Origin: Trifolium pratense
Lineage: Eukaryota; Streptophyta; Magnoliopsida; Fabales; Fabaceae
NCBI RefSeq assembly: GCF_020283565.1
Contig: NC_060061.1
Coordinates: 45,235,362 to 45,299,361 of the forward strand
Direction: 5' to 3'
DNA: 64,000 bases
Made by a program: the position numbers and the translations under genes. Numbering within the stretch: position 1 is the first letter of the stretch; every line of letters begins with the position of its first letter. The notes beneath the pieces were generated by a model. It did no database searches. It saw only the letters and a program-made list of their open reading frames with translations, and was not told where the DNA came from. Shown here in pieces: positions 12,493 through 23,400 of the stretch.

Positions 12493-15240
12493 TTAACTCC
12501 TTGGGATTGGAATAGAAATTCTATTACGGTCAGAAATGTCTACAAGGGGTACATGCTGCATCGAATTCCAATCCTCAGTAGAAATGTTCTTCACAAATTC
12601 ATCTGATACAAAAAAAATACGGAGAACTTCAAGCTTCTCCAAGTGTTGGATGCCAATGGGTATATTCTCCAGATTCCAGAGAATGCCTAAGTTCAGCATT
12701 TTCAGAGAAGGCAGTGCTCCTTTGTCAATAATAACTAATCTCAATTTTATGCAATATATAACATTCAGTGTCTTTAGTTTTTGAAACCATCCATCTTCAA
12801 AATGCAAAAACAAACCTTCATAAGAATGCATCTGAAAAGTGAGGGACAACAAGTGTTGCAAACAATTTAGTGATTTCAATGAATCTTCAGTTAAACGAGA
12901 GTGGCCCAAAAACAACTCAACAAGATTTTGAAGCTTTGGAATCCATTCAGGCAACTTCTGTAGAATCCCATGTAGTTTTAGTTTTCGAAGCTTAGTTGGC
13001 AATGAAATCAAATCCAAATCAATGACTTCATAATCATCTTCACTTCTAATTGCTTTAACATATAGCCTTTCCAAGTGTTGCATTTCATTGATTGACGAAG
13101 ATAGAATGATTCCATCTTCTCTACGAACATTAACCAACCTCAAATCCCTCATCTGATTCAGCTTTCCTAACCCTTTAATTATCTTTGCTGCTCCATCAGT
13201 ATTTAAATCAACACTATGTAGCGTTTGTAGGGATGCCATCTCTCCAATACCTTCCTCTAATTGAATCAAAGACAGTTTCTTGCTGATAAGATGTCTTAGC
13301 TTTCTAAGTTTACTAATCTCTTTGGGCAACTCAATAAGTTGTGTTAAACTCCGTATTTTCAAGGTCTCCAGGTTACGAAGCATGCCAATAGATTTTAAGA
13401 TTTTCAATATCTCATCAAACCCGAAGCTTAAATACTTCAAGTGGATAAAATTTCCGAAATTCTCAGGAAAGCTCATCAATGAATCGGAGTTACAATCAAG
13501 AACCCTCAACAACTTGAAAGTTTTAGGGATTTTAAACTCAAAATTTGTTTTTGATTCTTTATCTGGGATAACAAGCAGTGATCGAACATGTGAGCTTCCA
13601 ATATGCTCAACGAAATCATCGGAAATGGTTGTTATTGACAAACGGTGAATTCTTCCGCTAAAGGATGAATGTCCATCTTCACTAATATGCTTGAAAAAAT
13701 TTAAATCCTCATTTTTTTCAAGGATCATTTCACGTACTAGATCATGAACACGGCAACCTTTAGCTTTTCCATCAGTTCTTATTGAAGATACTTGCACCAA
13801 GCTTCTATGGATCAACTCTGTTAAATATCCTTCTGCAACTTCTTCCAAAGTCTTCCCACTTTCCTCTTTCACAAACCCTTCACCTATCCATTGTCGAATC
13901 ACTCTATTTGAATTAACTTGATAATCTTCTGGATACATTCCAAAATACAACAAACATGACTTGAGATAGTAAGGCAAATCATCGTAACTTAAGGCTAAAA
14001 CTTCTTTTATACCCATTAAATGGGTATCTTTCTTTAGTTCTGCACTTAAATTTTCACTAAATCTCTGCCACTCAAAAACATGCTTCTCTTTTGTAGACAA
14101 AAGACCACCAATGGCAACAATTGCTAGCGGTAAGCCCTTACATTTTTGAACAATTTCATTAGCTATACCAACGAGCTCTTCTGGACAACATCCAGCATAG
14201 TCAAATTTGAATGCCCTCTTATTAAACAATGTCAAAGACTGTTCTTGAGTTAAAGGTTGCAAATGAAGCACTTTAGTGAAAGAAGATATTTTACAAGACA
14301 CCAAAACTTCCTCGTTCCTTGTTGTTATAAATATCTTACTTCCACTTTTATTATCAATTAAAGCAAATTTAATATGATCCCAAAAATTTACACTCCAAAC
14401 ATCATCAAACACCACAACGTACCTCTTTGTCTTCAAGCAGTTTCTCAGTTCTTCAGTCAATGACCTTTGATCCATCTGATTAATATTCTGAGGTGGATTC
14501 TCGTCTTTTTGTTTGTAAATTTTTAGCAACATGTCCCTTAACACCTCTTTAACATCATATGTTTGTGACACTGTGATCCATACACGACAATCAAAGTGTG
14601 CAATGACATCCTTGTTGTCAAAAACTTTCTTGACTAGAGTGGTTTTACCTTGCCCTCCCATTCCTACCACAGAGATGACAGTGTGCTCTTCTCTTTCATT
14701 TACCATCCAATCAGTCAATGTTTTTCCTGGAGCTTCAAAGCCTACAACGTCAGCTTCGTCAATGTAAAGAGCAGCCTCTCGAAGGGGGTGCAGTTTGACA
14801 TTCTGGCTTCCTCTAGAATGGCTTGATCCTTGATCCAAAGAACGTTGGAAACCATATCTTTCACTTCTTTCCTTGATCCCACGCACCAATGACTTAATGT
14901 CTCGAATCCCAGACGCTATTTTATGGCGTTGTTTCAAAGTTTTGAACAAGTGAGAAAAATTGTGGCGTTGTTCCGCATACATCATATAGTTATCAATGAT
15001 GTCTTCTATCTGAAAAGCTGCTTCCCTAATCTGTTTGACCCATGTTTTGACTCCTTCACCATTGTTGTCTCCATTAGGTGCAGCAGCTCTTCTATCAGCA
15101 TCCTTAAGGAAGGCTTGGATGCTTTCGAGTTCATCTTTAATGTCTGCAAATTCCTTGTGAACACCTTTGAGCAAATTGAATTCTTCTGTTAACAATGGAA
15201 GCAGTTTGTCAATAGCAAATGACACTGCTATTTCTGCCAT
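12493..15240 (-). CDS. CC-NBS-LRR disease-resistance protein
   Basis: A single uninterrupted exon encodes 915 residues from the ATG at 15240 (MAEIAVSFAIDKLLPLL). An in-frame ATG 78 bases upstream would add 26 residues, but the MAE start is usual for this family. The N-terminal Rx-type coiled coil contains EDIIDNY. The NB-ARC domain shows the P-loop GMGGQGKTT, RNBS-A, kinase-2 (VVVFDDVW), RNBS-B (KIFITTR), GLPL (CKGLPLAI) and RNBS-D (CLLYFGMYPED). The MHD motif is read as VHD (CRVHDLVREM). About a dozen irregular leucine-rich repeats follow to the C-terminus. Proteins of this class are intracellular immune receptors that switch from ADP to ATP binding on sensing pathogen effectors. All motifs are present, so it looks functional. 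The single exon and motif set resemble the RPM1 type. Confidence 0.93.
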   Translation of the reverse strand: MAEIAVSFAIDKLLPLLTEEFNLLKGVHKEFADIKDELESIQAFLKDADRRAAAPNGDNNGEGVKTWVKQIREAAFQIEDIIDNYMMYAEQRHNFSHLFKTLKQRHKIASGIRDIKSLVRGIKERSERYGFQRSLDQGSSHSRGSQNVKLHPLREAALYIDEADVVGFEAPGKTLTDWMVNEREEHTVISVVGMGGQGKTTLVKKVFDNKDVIAHFDCRVWITVSQTYDVKEVLRDMLLKIYKQKDENPPQNINQMDQRSLTEELRNCLKTKRYVVVFDDVWSVNFWDHIKFALIDNKSGSKIFITTRNEEVLVSCKISSFTKVLHLQPLTQEQSLTLFNKRAFKFDYAGCCPEELVGIANEIVQKCKGLPLAIVAIGGLLSTKEKHVFEWQRFSENLSAELKKDTHLMGIKEVLALSYDDLPYYLKSCLLYFGMYPEDYQVNSNRVIRQWIGEGFVKEESGKTLEEVAEGYLTELIHRSLVQVSSIRTDGKAKGCRVHDLVREMILEKNEDLNFFKHISEDGHSSFSGRIHRLSITTISDDFVEHIGSSHVRSLLVIPDKESKTNFEFKIPKTFKLLRVLDCNSDSLMSFPENFGNFIHLKYLSFGFDEILKILKSIGMLRNLETLKIRSLTQLIELPKEISKLRKLRHLISKKLSLIQLEEGIGEMASLQTLHSVDLNTDGAAKIIKGLGKLNQMRDLRLVNVRREDGIILSSSINEMQHLERLYVKAIRSEDDYEVIDLDLISLPTKLRKLKLHGILQKLPEWIPKLQNLVELFLGHSRLTEDSLKSLNCLQHLLSLTFQMHSYEGLFLHFEDGWFQKLKTLNVIYCIKLRLVIIDKGALPSLKMLNLGILWNLENIPIGIQHLEKLEVLRIFFVSDEFVKNISTEDWNSMQHVPLVDISDRNRISIPIPRS

Positions 15241-15318
15241 TTTGAGATTTTTTTGTTTTGCTGCGTATGAAGAAGATATGGTTGGAAATGTGTCAGATAA
15301 AGAGAAACGGGAAGGCAA

Positions 15319-15848
15319 AGCGATAGGAGTATATGGATAGGAATCTGTATGTGTGAGATGAAGAAGGAAGATATGGGTGGATCATGCGTCAAATAAAGAG
15401 ATAAGGGAACTTAGGGAAGGCATAGTGATAAGAATGTAATATCCATTGGATTGGGATTCACTGACTTTATGGTGCCAAAGTCAGGCAGCCTTTTTTCTGC
15501 CTTTAAGCAAATATTGTCAGTTTCATATAATTATGTGCACTAGATTGTTCCATCCACATGTAGAGTCGGTCTATCCGGTCCGGTGGGCCAGACTATATTT
15601 ATGGGTTAGCCCGGCTTGACACTAAATAATTTTTACATCAATACTAAATATCAATTAAACTAAAGTTTATTTTTTATAAAAGAAATTAAATCAAATTAAT
15701 AAATTATAAGCTTAATTTTTTTTAAAGTTTTAGGTAAATATGACATTTTTATTATGCTTACACATTTAACTATGTTTTTTTTTATAATAACTTTTCAATT
15801 AGATAATAACTTTTTATGTTTTTAATTGATATTATTTTATACAGTATA
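15319..15848. other. Upstream flank of the NBS-LRR gene, no gene seen
   Basis: Probably contains the promoter and 5' leader of the minus-strand NBS-LRR gene. A GC-rich patch at about 15560-15620 (CCGGTCCGGTGGGCC) looks like one end of a decayed transposon. AT-rich sequence follows. Confidence 0.4.
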
Positions 15849-16017
15849 CTAGTGATCAAACAGGGTGCGTTTCACGCCTGTCTATGACTGTGTCTATTAT
15901 ATAAATTTATGTCAAAAAAATAAAAAATAAAAAAGGCATGTCTTATGTTATGATGAGTTTGTTAACAAAAGATTTTTGCGGCTCAAAATAAACGATTTTT
16001 GCTACTAAAAAAATTAA

Positions 16018-16966
16018 GGGTCCGTTTGGTGCGCAGGATCTGATAGTGATAGGATAGGATATAAAACAGGATAAGGATAGATAGGATATCAGCAGAATAA
16101 CAGTTATCCTCAGTTATCATATCTTGTGTTTGGTGCACATAGGATAACAAATATGATAACTATTATATCAAGTTCTTAATACATACTTGCTCATAATAAT
16201 ATGATAAGATATATAAAATATTTAAATGACAAAATTATCCTTGTAAATCAATTGTTATATTTTAAAAATTATTTTGTAATACTTTGAATTTTTTAAATAA
16301 AAAATATAAATAAGTAATCAAATAACTTTATATATTTTAAATAAAAAACATGAGAAAATAATAAAGTTTAATTTTTTATATGAATCATGATCAAATAAAT
16401 AACCCAATGATATATACATGTTAGATTTTTTATATGAATCATGATCAAATAAATAACCCAATGATATATACATGTTAGATGAGCTAAATAAATATGATAT
16501 ATCTCATACTAAATAATAAAAATACCATTGAAAAATAATTATATTTAATTTTTTACAATTTTTTAATAATTAGTTTACTTTAAAATATTTGTAATTTTAG
16601 TATAATTTTGAGTTTTTTAGATTATGTAAATTACAAAATTACCCTTGTGAGAAAATCACATGTATATTTAAAAATTAATTATTTTATTAATAATTTACCA
16701 TACAATTATTTTATTATTTATATTTTATTAATTTTCATTTTTTTATTTTAAAATATATTTTATAGAATAAATCAGTAAAAAAAATTTATCCTATCCTGCT
16801 GGTAACCCAGCTCAAATTCAGGATAAGAATTTTAACTAAAGAGACAGGATAGGATAAGTTACAGGATTAATTTTTCATATCCTGTTGTGTCACCAAACAC
16901 TGGACTGAAACAAGATATGATACAGTTATCTTATCTTGTCTCTTATCCCGTGCACCAAACGGGCCC
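16018..16966. mobile_element. Tourist-like (PIF/Harbinger) MITE nested in the Helitron remnant
   Basis: Termini GGGTCCGTTTGGTGCGC and GTGCACCAAACGGGCCC are inverted repeats. A 3-bp TAA duplication flanks it at 16015-16017 and 16967-16969. Both are typical of PIF/Harbinger MITEs. The inner sequence repeats AGGATA-type motifs near each end. The related Helitron at 26749 lacks this insert at the matching position and so shows an empty site. Confidence 0.85.
16371..16478. repeat. 54-bp perfect tandem duplication inside the MITE
   Basis: Bases 16371-16424 are repeated exactly at 16425-16478. The unit begins ATTTTTTATATGAATC and ends ACATGTTAG. The two copies show no difference, so the duplication is recent relative to the host element. 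Confidence 0.9.
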
Positions 16967-17673
16967 TAAGCGTATTGTTGGTATTATGAAAAGTCCATAC
17001 CAAAACTCTATATTCTCTTTGTATATAGTATAGATATAGATATAGTATAGAATAGCTATCCATTCAATTCAATGATCGTGTACACAACCATTGATTTTCC
17101 ACCGCGTATTTGGAAAAGATTTATCATAGTAGAATTTTATTAAATAATGGGTTTGGGTGTTAGATACTGTCAAACACATCTCTAGATAAAGCTATGCATT
17201 CCAATATACTCAACCTGAAAGTATGTTTCCAGTTCCATTGAGAAGAACATAAGTTTGTTTCATTCAAGTACAAAAAGAAACATTTAGAAGGCCTTAATTG
17301 AGTGCAACACCAATGAAAATGAGGAGTTAATCAATTGGTGAGATATTTCATTAGTATAATTCGATCAAACAGTACCGATTTGATGCCTCCAATACCAATA
17401 CAACTATTTCATTACGAAAGAAGAATCTTTGAAACAGACCAATCCTAACAAACATTGCATGAGAAAAATTATACACAATGTAAGAACTCAGATGAAGGTA
17501 CAACTATAAACACTTTAATTATGGTTGTGAACATCACCAATAACAATTTATTTTTCATTAACTTATGGAATCAATAAGTGAAAGGAATACAAAGGAGCAA
17601 GAATGAAAAACCTAAATCTTTCAGCAATCAGCAGCAGCACCACTATATGTAATTTTTAAGCCCAAAGTCTCAT

Positions 17674-17916
17674 TCACTTATGTTCTTTAGGGGAATCATC
17701 GCGAGCCATTCTTCGGGCCTCTGATGGAGGGATGTAACCATACTTCTTTCTCAACGTATCTAAAACGAACTTATCGCGAGCCATTGTTCGGGCTCGTTGG
17801 GGTTCAACATTGACATAAGAGAGATACCCCCCAACAGCTAAAATAACAGCACCAGAGAGGGAACACGCAATGCTCATTGCCAGTTTCTTGGGCGTTGAAG
17901 GAAAACACACCACCAT
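17674..17916 (-). CDS. Small one-pass membrane protein, function unknown
   Basis: The frame encodes 80 residues from the ATG at 17916 to a TAA-type stop at 17674. The N-terminal third is hydrophobic (SIACSLSGAVILAVGGYLSY), a likely single membrane span. The C-terminal half is charged and carries MARD twice (TMARDKFVLDTL and RRMARDD). Upstream on the minus strand, TTTTTGTGACAG just before the frame is a good splice acceptor, so the ATG probably follows a 5' UTR intron. The even amino-acid composition argues for a real gene, but I do not recognise the family. It has no close neighbours. Confidence 0.6.
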   Translation of the reverse strand: MVVCFPSTPKKLAMSIACSLSGAVILAVGGYLSYVNVEPQRARTMARDKFVLDTLRKKYGYIPPSEARRMARDDSPKEHK

Positions 17917-18359
17917 TACCACAATCACCTGTCACAAAAAATTAAAAGACAATCGTCATCAATTTCAACAAGATTATATTGACATTGTTCATTGTGTGTG
18001 TTTGTGTCAATTCAATGTTGATACTCATAAACTCTGAACCAGTGTGGAAATTGCATTTGCAACGGTTTGTACCAAATAGTGTATCACAGAACAATAACAA
18101 CCGTGTTGTTAGCGACACAATTTGACAACACCGATCAAAAGATAGATTTTTTATTTATACAAATGTCTAATAATGAATTAAAAAAATAAATAAGATGATA
18201 AATTTTGCAATTACAAATAAAATGAAAAAATAGAACATGCTCTGAAGTCTTAATTATCTAACAGGCATTTTATCAAACATGTGGGGTGTGCTTGAAAACG
18301 AATGAGGGCGCAGTGAATAATGGAATGAATAATTTGACTTTGATATGAATTATAAGATA

Positions 18360-18636
18360 CTCCCTCCGGTCCTTTTTATAAGAAACACTTTGGAATTTTT
18401 ATTTGGTCCTTTTTATAAGAAACACTTTGACACAATTCCATTTGTACCCTTATTAAATACAATCAAATAATTCATTATAATGCTAGTGCATTAATTAGAG
18501 AGACCTATTTCTCATGTTAGTCAAAGGTTAGTTTTGGAATATAACATAAAATGTTAGAATCATTAATGAGAAAATTTACCTTCCTTGGTATGTGTGATTT
18601 TGTCAAAGTGTTTCTTATAATAAGGACCGGAGGGAG
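18360..18636. mobile_element. Stowaway MITE
   Basis: The ends CTCCCTCCGGTCC and GGACCGGAGGGAG are perfect inverted repeats flanked by TA on each side. The 277-bp interior is AT-rich. A direct repeat of TTTTTATAAGAAACACTTTG lies near the left end. Confidence 0.9.
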
Positions 18637-18875
18637 TAATATGCTAGGGTTTATCAATCGAAAGATACCTTATTGAGATTAATTGAGAATATAGGAAGAA
18701 TTGAAAACTGATTTATGGTATAGACTCGTACAGTATACCCCCTCTGAAATGGAGAAACGTGTTTTTGCGGCCTATGATGATATAAGCACTTTTATTGCAC
18801 GAATGGATTTTAAAGCTGAAACGCTTCTCATCCGCTTATTGGATTCATTTTGACGTCAAAAGAGCTTATAGCTTA

Positions 18876-19543
18876 GGGTCTATTTGGCAGCCTTTTGGAA
18901 GGGCAATAATATACTCCCTCCGTCCCGATTTATAAGGGAAAAAAGACCATTTTTTTTGTCCCAAATTATAAGGGAAAATACTCAAATTTGACCAATTTAA
19001 TTTTATAGTTCCAAAAATACCCCTTGTTATATTTTCCAAAACAATTAATTATTAGGGGTACTTAGAAATTAGGAGTAGGATATTAAATGATTTTGCTTTT
19101 TTATGGAATAAGTTAATAGGGGTACTTTTGGAAACAAAATTATGTTTTTGATAGATTTTAGAATATTAAATGCATTTCTTAATAAGTGTGTTTTTTTTTT
19201 TTTCTCTTATAAATCGGGACGGAGGGAGTAGTTTATAGCTTATAAATTAAAAGATTTGGTAATGATTTTTAAAAAAGAGTTTATAGCTTATTTTATTAGT
19301 TTTTAACTTATTTTTCAAATGCTATTTATTTTAAGTAGCATATAGTTTATTATTTTTTCTTCAAATTTTATCCATATCATTTTATTTGAAAAAAATTAAA
19401 TATTAATTAAACATATTTTTTTATAAGCTAGTTTAACCGCTAATTTTACCAAACACTACAAATTCAATCAACTAAGTTTATTCGTTATAAGTTAAAAATA
19501 GCTTATCTGTTATCCGCTATTTTTTTACCAAGTAGAGCTATAT
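18876..19543. mobile_element. PIF/Harbinger-like MITE carrying a nested Stowaway
   Basis: The left end GGGTCTATTTGGCAGCC and the right end around TTTTTTTACCAAGTAGAGC are imperfect inverted repeats of the kind seen in Tourist-like elements. Internal TTATAGCTTA motifs recur in both orientations. The Stowaway at 18914-19228 lies inside it. Boundaries are approximate. Confidence 0.45.
18914..19228. mobile_element. Stowaway MITE (nested)
   Basis: Inverted ends CTCCCTCCGTCCCGATTTAT and ATAAATCGGGACGGAGGGAG are perfect and flanked by TA. The element is 315 bp. It interrupts an older element (18876-19543). Confidence 0.92.
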
Positions 19544-20432
19544 TAATTTTATGAATAAATTGGATGGAATTATTTCATGATCAAGAAAAAATATATTAAT
19601 TGATTAACATCTGCAAATTGTGCATTTTGGAAGAAATTATTCATCCTCTAATCAACTACATGTAGAAGCAGTGTGTGTAAAAAGCATTTACTCCTTCCCT
19701 GCATCAGCAGCTACCTCTTCTACCATCAGCTTTGTCCAAACTTCTAGAACAAAATCCTGAGTCATGTTCATATTAGGGGTCAACATAGGCCGGGTCAAGT
19801 TCGTCCAGTCAAAAAATTCAAGCCCTAGACAGACTAAAATTACAATTAAGTCTAACAAAATCTTCCAAAAAACTAGTCACCTAAAATTTTGATTGATGTA
19901 CACCCCAATGCAATTTGTATGGTGTTACCTCAATTCTCAATAACATAGTATCTGTATCAAAATGGTTCCAACAAAAGAATAGAGGTAAGAAATCACCTAT
20001 TGTACAACATAGTCCTACATGTATTGGAGTATAAATTTACAAAACAAACTATTGTGACCCCTCATCTGTATACAACACAGGGTCAAAGATCAAATTAAGG
20101 TAACAAATGTAGCTGCAACATGCCACATACTGCACCAGGTACTATCAACAACAACTCAGTTCCCTCATCAATATGCTACAAAATTACAAGACAATTTCAA
20201 CTCTTTTTCCATTACACTGAATTCTGCAACCTTCTTCAGTTGAACATGGACATGATATAATTGTTAAGTTAAATCAAGCGCTATTTCCTCTCCACCAAAT
20301 ATCAGCAATTCCACCACTTCATTAACCAAACCAATCTCAGTACTGTAGTTATAAAAAAAGGTTAAAGATCGCCGATTTTCCAGTCATTCAAATACTCAAG
20401 CTCTGCTATCATCAGTTTTCAAGTCCAAAAAA
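19544..20432. other. Intergenic/3' flank of the GT61 gene, no gene seen
   Basis: AT-rich DNA. The part next to 20433 is presumably the 3' UTR of the minus-strand glycosyltransferase gene. A stretch near 19774-19810 (GGGTCAACATAGGCCGGG) resembles a decayed transposon end. Confidence 0.45.
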
Positions 20433-23400
20433 TTAACATTGAAGGCTTTTCATTATGCTGACCAGTGTATTGATCACAGTTTCTGTATTGGCATATGATC
20501 CGTCAAGGTTAATTGCATGATACTCCAACCCTTTCCACCGTGCTATGTACGCAAAATGTGGACGTCTGAACTGGCTGCTAATAATCTCTAGAATCACAGT
20601 TTTAGGCAATGCAGATACTATGTGAGTAAGACCAGCACCATGAGCACCAATGATCACCGACGCATCTTGGATGGCTCGTACCTGCTCCTTCATAGACATG
20701 TGTGCGAATAATCCGTTGACAAGGTTGATTTTACACCCTTTATAATTAGATGCCCAACTGTTCAAGGATTCAAACACTTCTGCCTCGTTAGTTAGTCTCG
20801 ATTCAACTTTACCACCATGACGTGGATGAGCTAAATAATCTTCTCGACGAACAAAGAGGACATTATGTCCTCCGGAGACAGGTTTCCCGGGATGGTTTAA
20901 GTTTAAAGGTAATCCAAATGATGCTCTAATCATTTCTCCAAACTCGGAAAGACGCGCGGTTTTTTGGTTATCGGGTTTTTGCCACAATTCCTGTGCAGAA
21001 GTTCCCTCACAGAATATATCTTCTGTTAGCCCTTTAAACAGTGCAGTCTCGTATCCCAATGGTGAGAGAATAGCATGACGAAAACAAACTGTTCCAGTGA
21101 AGTTTTTAGCATATCTGACACTTGAGAATAACGCTTTCCATGTCTCTTCAAGTGGAGCCTGAAAGTTATTGGAAGAAACTGATAAATTAACTAAGTATTC
21201 TGCCAAGGCAAATAAAACTAAGAAAATGGTAGTACATTTATGTTTAATTGTTTATATAATGTTTGTTGAACAAAGAAAACAGCAATACTTAAGCAAGATG
21301 ATTGTTAATTTACAAATTTAACCAAAACAACAACCAGCTACTCATGAATCACAAAGATGAATGTTACAAGTTCAGTATGGATAACAGGAAGTTATTACTC
21401 TTCTTATTTATTAATAAGGACCTAAAAAAGGGTCCAAAGGTGGACCACACAATTTTAAATAAAATAGTGCGTTTTGTCAACAAAAAAAGGGAAAAGGATG
21501 TGGAATTTTACTAAAAATGGTGGGGTCCACCTTAATGAGAACCGTGCTAAAGAATAACTCATGTTTGACAGGTTCTACAATTTTGGTAGAAACTGGGATC
21601 TTTATTTGTTAAGAAATAAGGATAAACCCTAATTACAAAGATGTAGCACAACTTTGAGGGTCTTCACCTCCATAGCCAAAGGTCCTGGCTCTATTTTAAA
21701 TGGTAAGATAGCTTCCTTCCTCATATCTATAAACACCAAAACCTAACCTAACTAACAAACTAAGGGGTTACCTATCACAAATATTTTGGGCAGAAACAAT
21801 TTCAGAACTTGTCTTAAAGGCAATGCATGAAAAGATTGGTCCATGTTGGACCACTCTTTTTCACCATTAGATTATATGATTCCACACATTCTTATGATGG
21901 TCCATAAACATCAAATTTAAACCATAACTCTATCACTCTCATTCACCATCCATAAATCCCTTTCTCATTCTGTTCCTTTCTGGTCAGACATTTGATCTCG
22001 TCACTGCTCCTTCTGAAGAGCGTCACTGAAAATCAATCTATGCAAATAACGAAGAATGTGGATTTCAAAAGAGAAAACCCCATTTTTGCATAAACAGGAG
22101 AAAATGTTTGTTGACAAATTTGCAGGTTTGGCAAACTTTGGCAGATTTGCAGGTTTAATGTTTGTTGACAAATGACAATGCCATAGTAAATTTCAAAACT
22201 TTAACTTATACACATCGATGAACACTTCACTTTAGAGTGTAAAGTGAGTAATCTTAACCACTTCTTAACAAATCAAAGGTTAGGTACACCATAACAAATC
22301 ATGGGGTTATTAAAATAACAGCTCTTGGTTTATTCACTTTAGAAGATCTAAATCCCACATTGATATAGTGGTGACCCTTCATCTTTGTTTCAACAAAAAT
22401 AAATCATGCACGATAAATTTGACGAAATGGGTTTTCTTTCTAGTTCCTACCTGTAAAGGCGGGATTTTTATCACTAATGAGATAACAACGTAATAGTTTA
22501 GCACTCAATAACACCTAAGTGTTGCATTCAAAGTGAATATACCCCATTGTTATATATTTGACTACTATTTCGGTATCTCAACCTTACTTTTGACTCCTAT
22601 ATATTTGGTTGCTAAGTCAACCACTAATGGCAAAAAATCATTTGCTTAGGAAATATACATCCAAACCAAACAACATAAAGATGCCGCATGCTTTCCAGTT
22701 TTCATAATGAGAAAGTAAGCAAACGAACATCATAGAAAAGTTGAAACTAAATGAAGCAGATTTTTCAAAACTAATCATGCATACCATACAGTGTCCATCT
22801 ACAAAGATCAAATGAGGTCGATTAGGCAAGCCAGTAACTCTAGAAGAAACATATGCACTGTACCAGTCTGTAACAGTGTGAAAAAGATTAGCATATTCAA
22901 AGCGTGTCACCAGAAGCGTTGGTTCCTCAATCCACTGCAAATAAAAAACCACATGTCAAAAGCATTTTTTTTGACAGTGTCAAAAGCATATAAAAAGCAA
23001 AAAAAAATATATAACAATATTACAGTAAATTATATCTAGGGAAGAAAGAATCAAAGGAATCTCATGTCAAAATCCCCTAAACATGTTATATAATATACTC
23101 AAAGACAAATTTCTTGACCCATTGAAACTTTGTAGTCTCTCATTCTTCCCTCTGCAAACCCATTCCTCTCGTTCTTCACCGTCTTCTTCAAAATAAGAGT
23201 GATGGTTTGCTGTTTCTGTTTCTGAGGGGATGTGAGTTGATGGAGGTTTAGGGTATGAGGAGGATGGGAATCGATGTGAGGAAAAAATGGAAGGAAAAAG
23301 ACTCTGCACATGTTAGTGTAATAATTTTTTATGGTTTCTGAATTTTGGAAAGGAGTTAATCTTGTTGTTAGGGATTGAGATTTGAGATCCCAATTTTTTT

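Larger units (their letters stand above)
15849..17053 (-). mobile_element. Helitron-type remnant interrupted by a MITE
   Basis: On the minus strand the 3' end reads CTAGT after an imperfect hairpin (stem around ACAGG/CCTGT with GTGCG and CACGC). The opposite end is ATAGTATAGA-like, complementary to the TCTATACTAT start common in plant Helitrons. The internal sequence is colinear with the element at 26749-26963, except for the MITE at 16018-16966. It has no coding capacity. The exact 5' end is uncertain because ATAGTATAGAT repeats there. Confidence 0.65.

Noticed and set aside
23067..23311. Two overlapping short minus-strand frames in the first intron of the GT61 gene
   Set aside because: No family resemblance, biased composition and position inside an intron with good splice sites. 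Possibly an old insertion, but no support as a gene.
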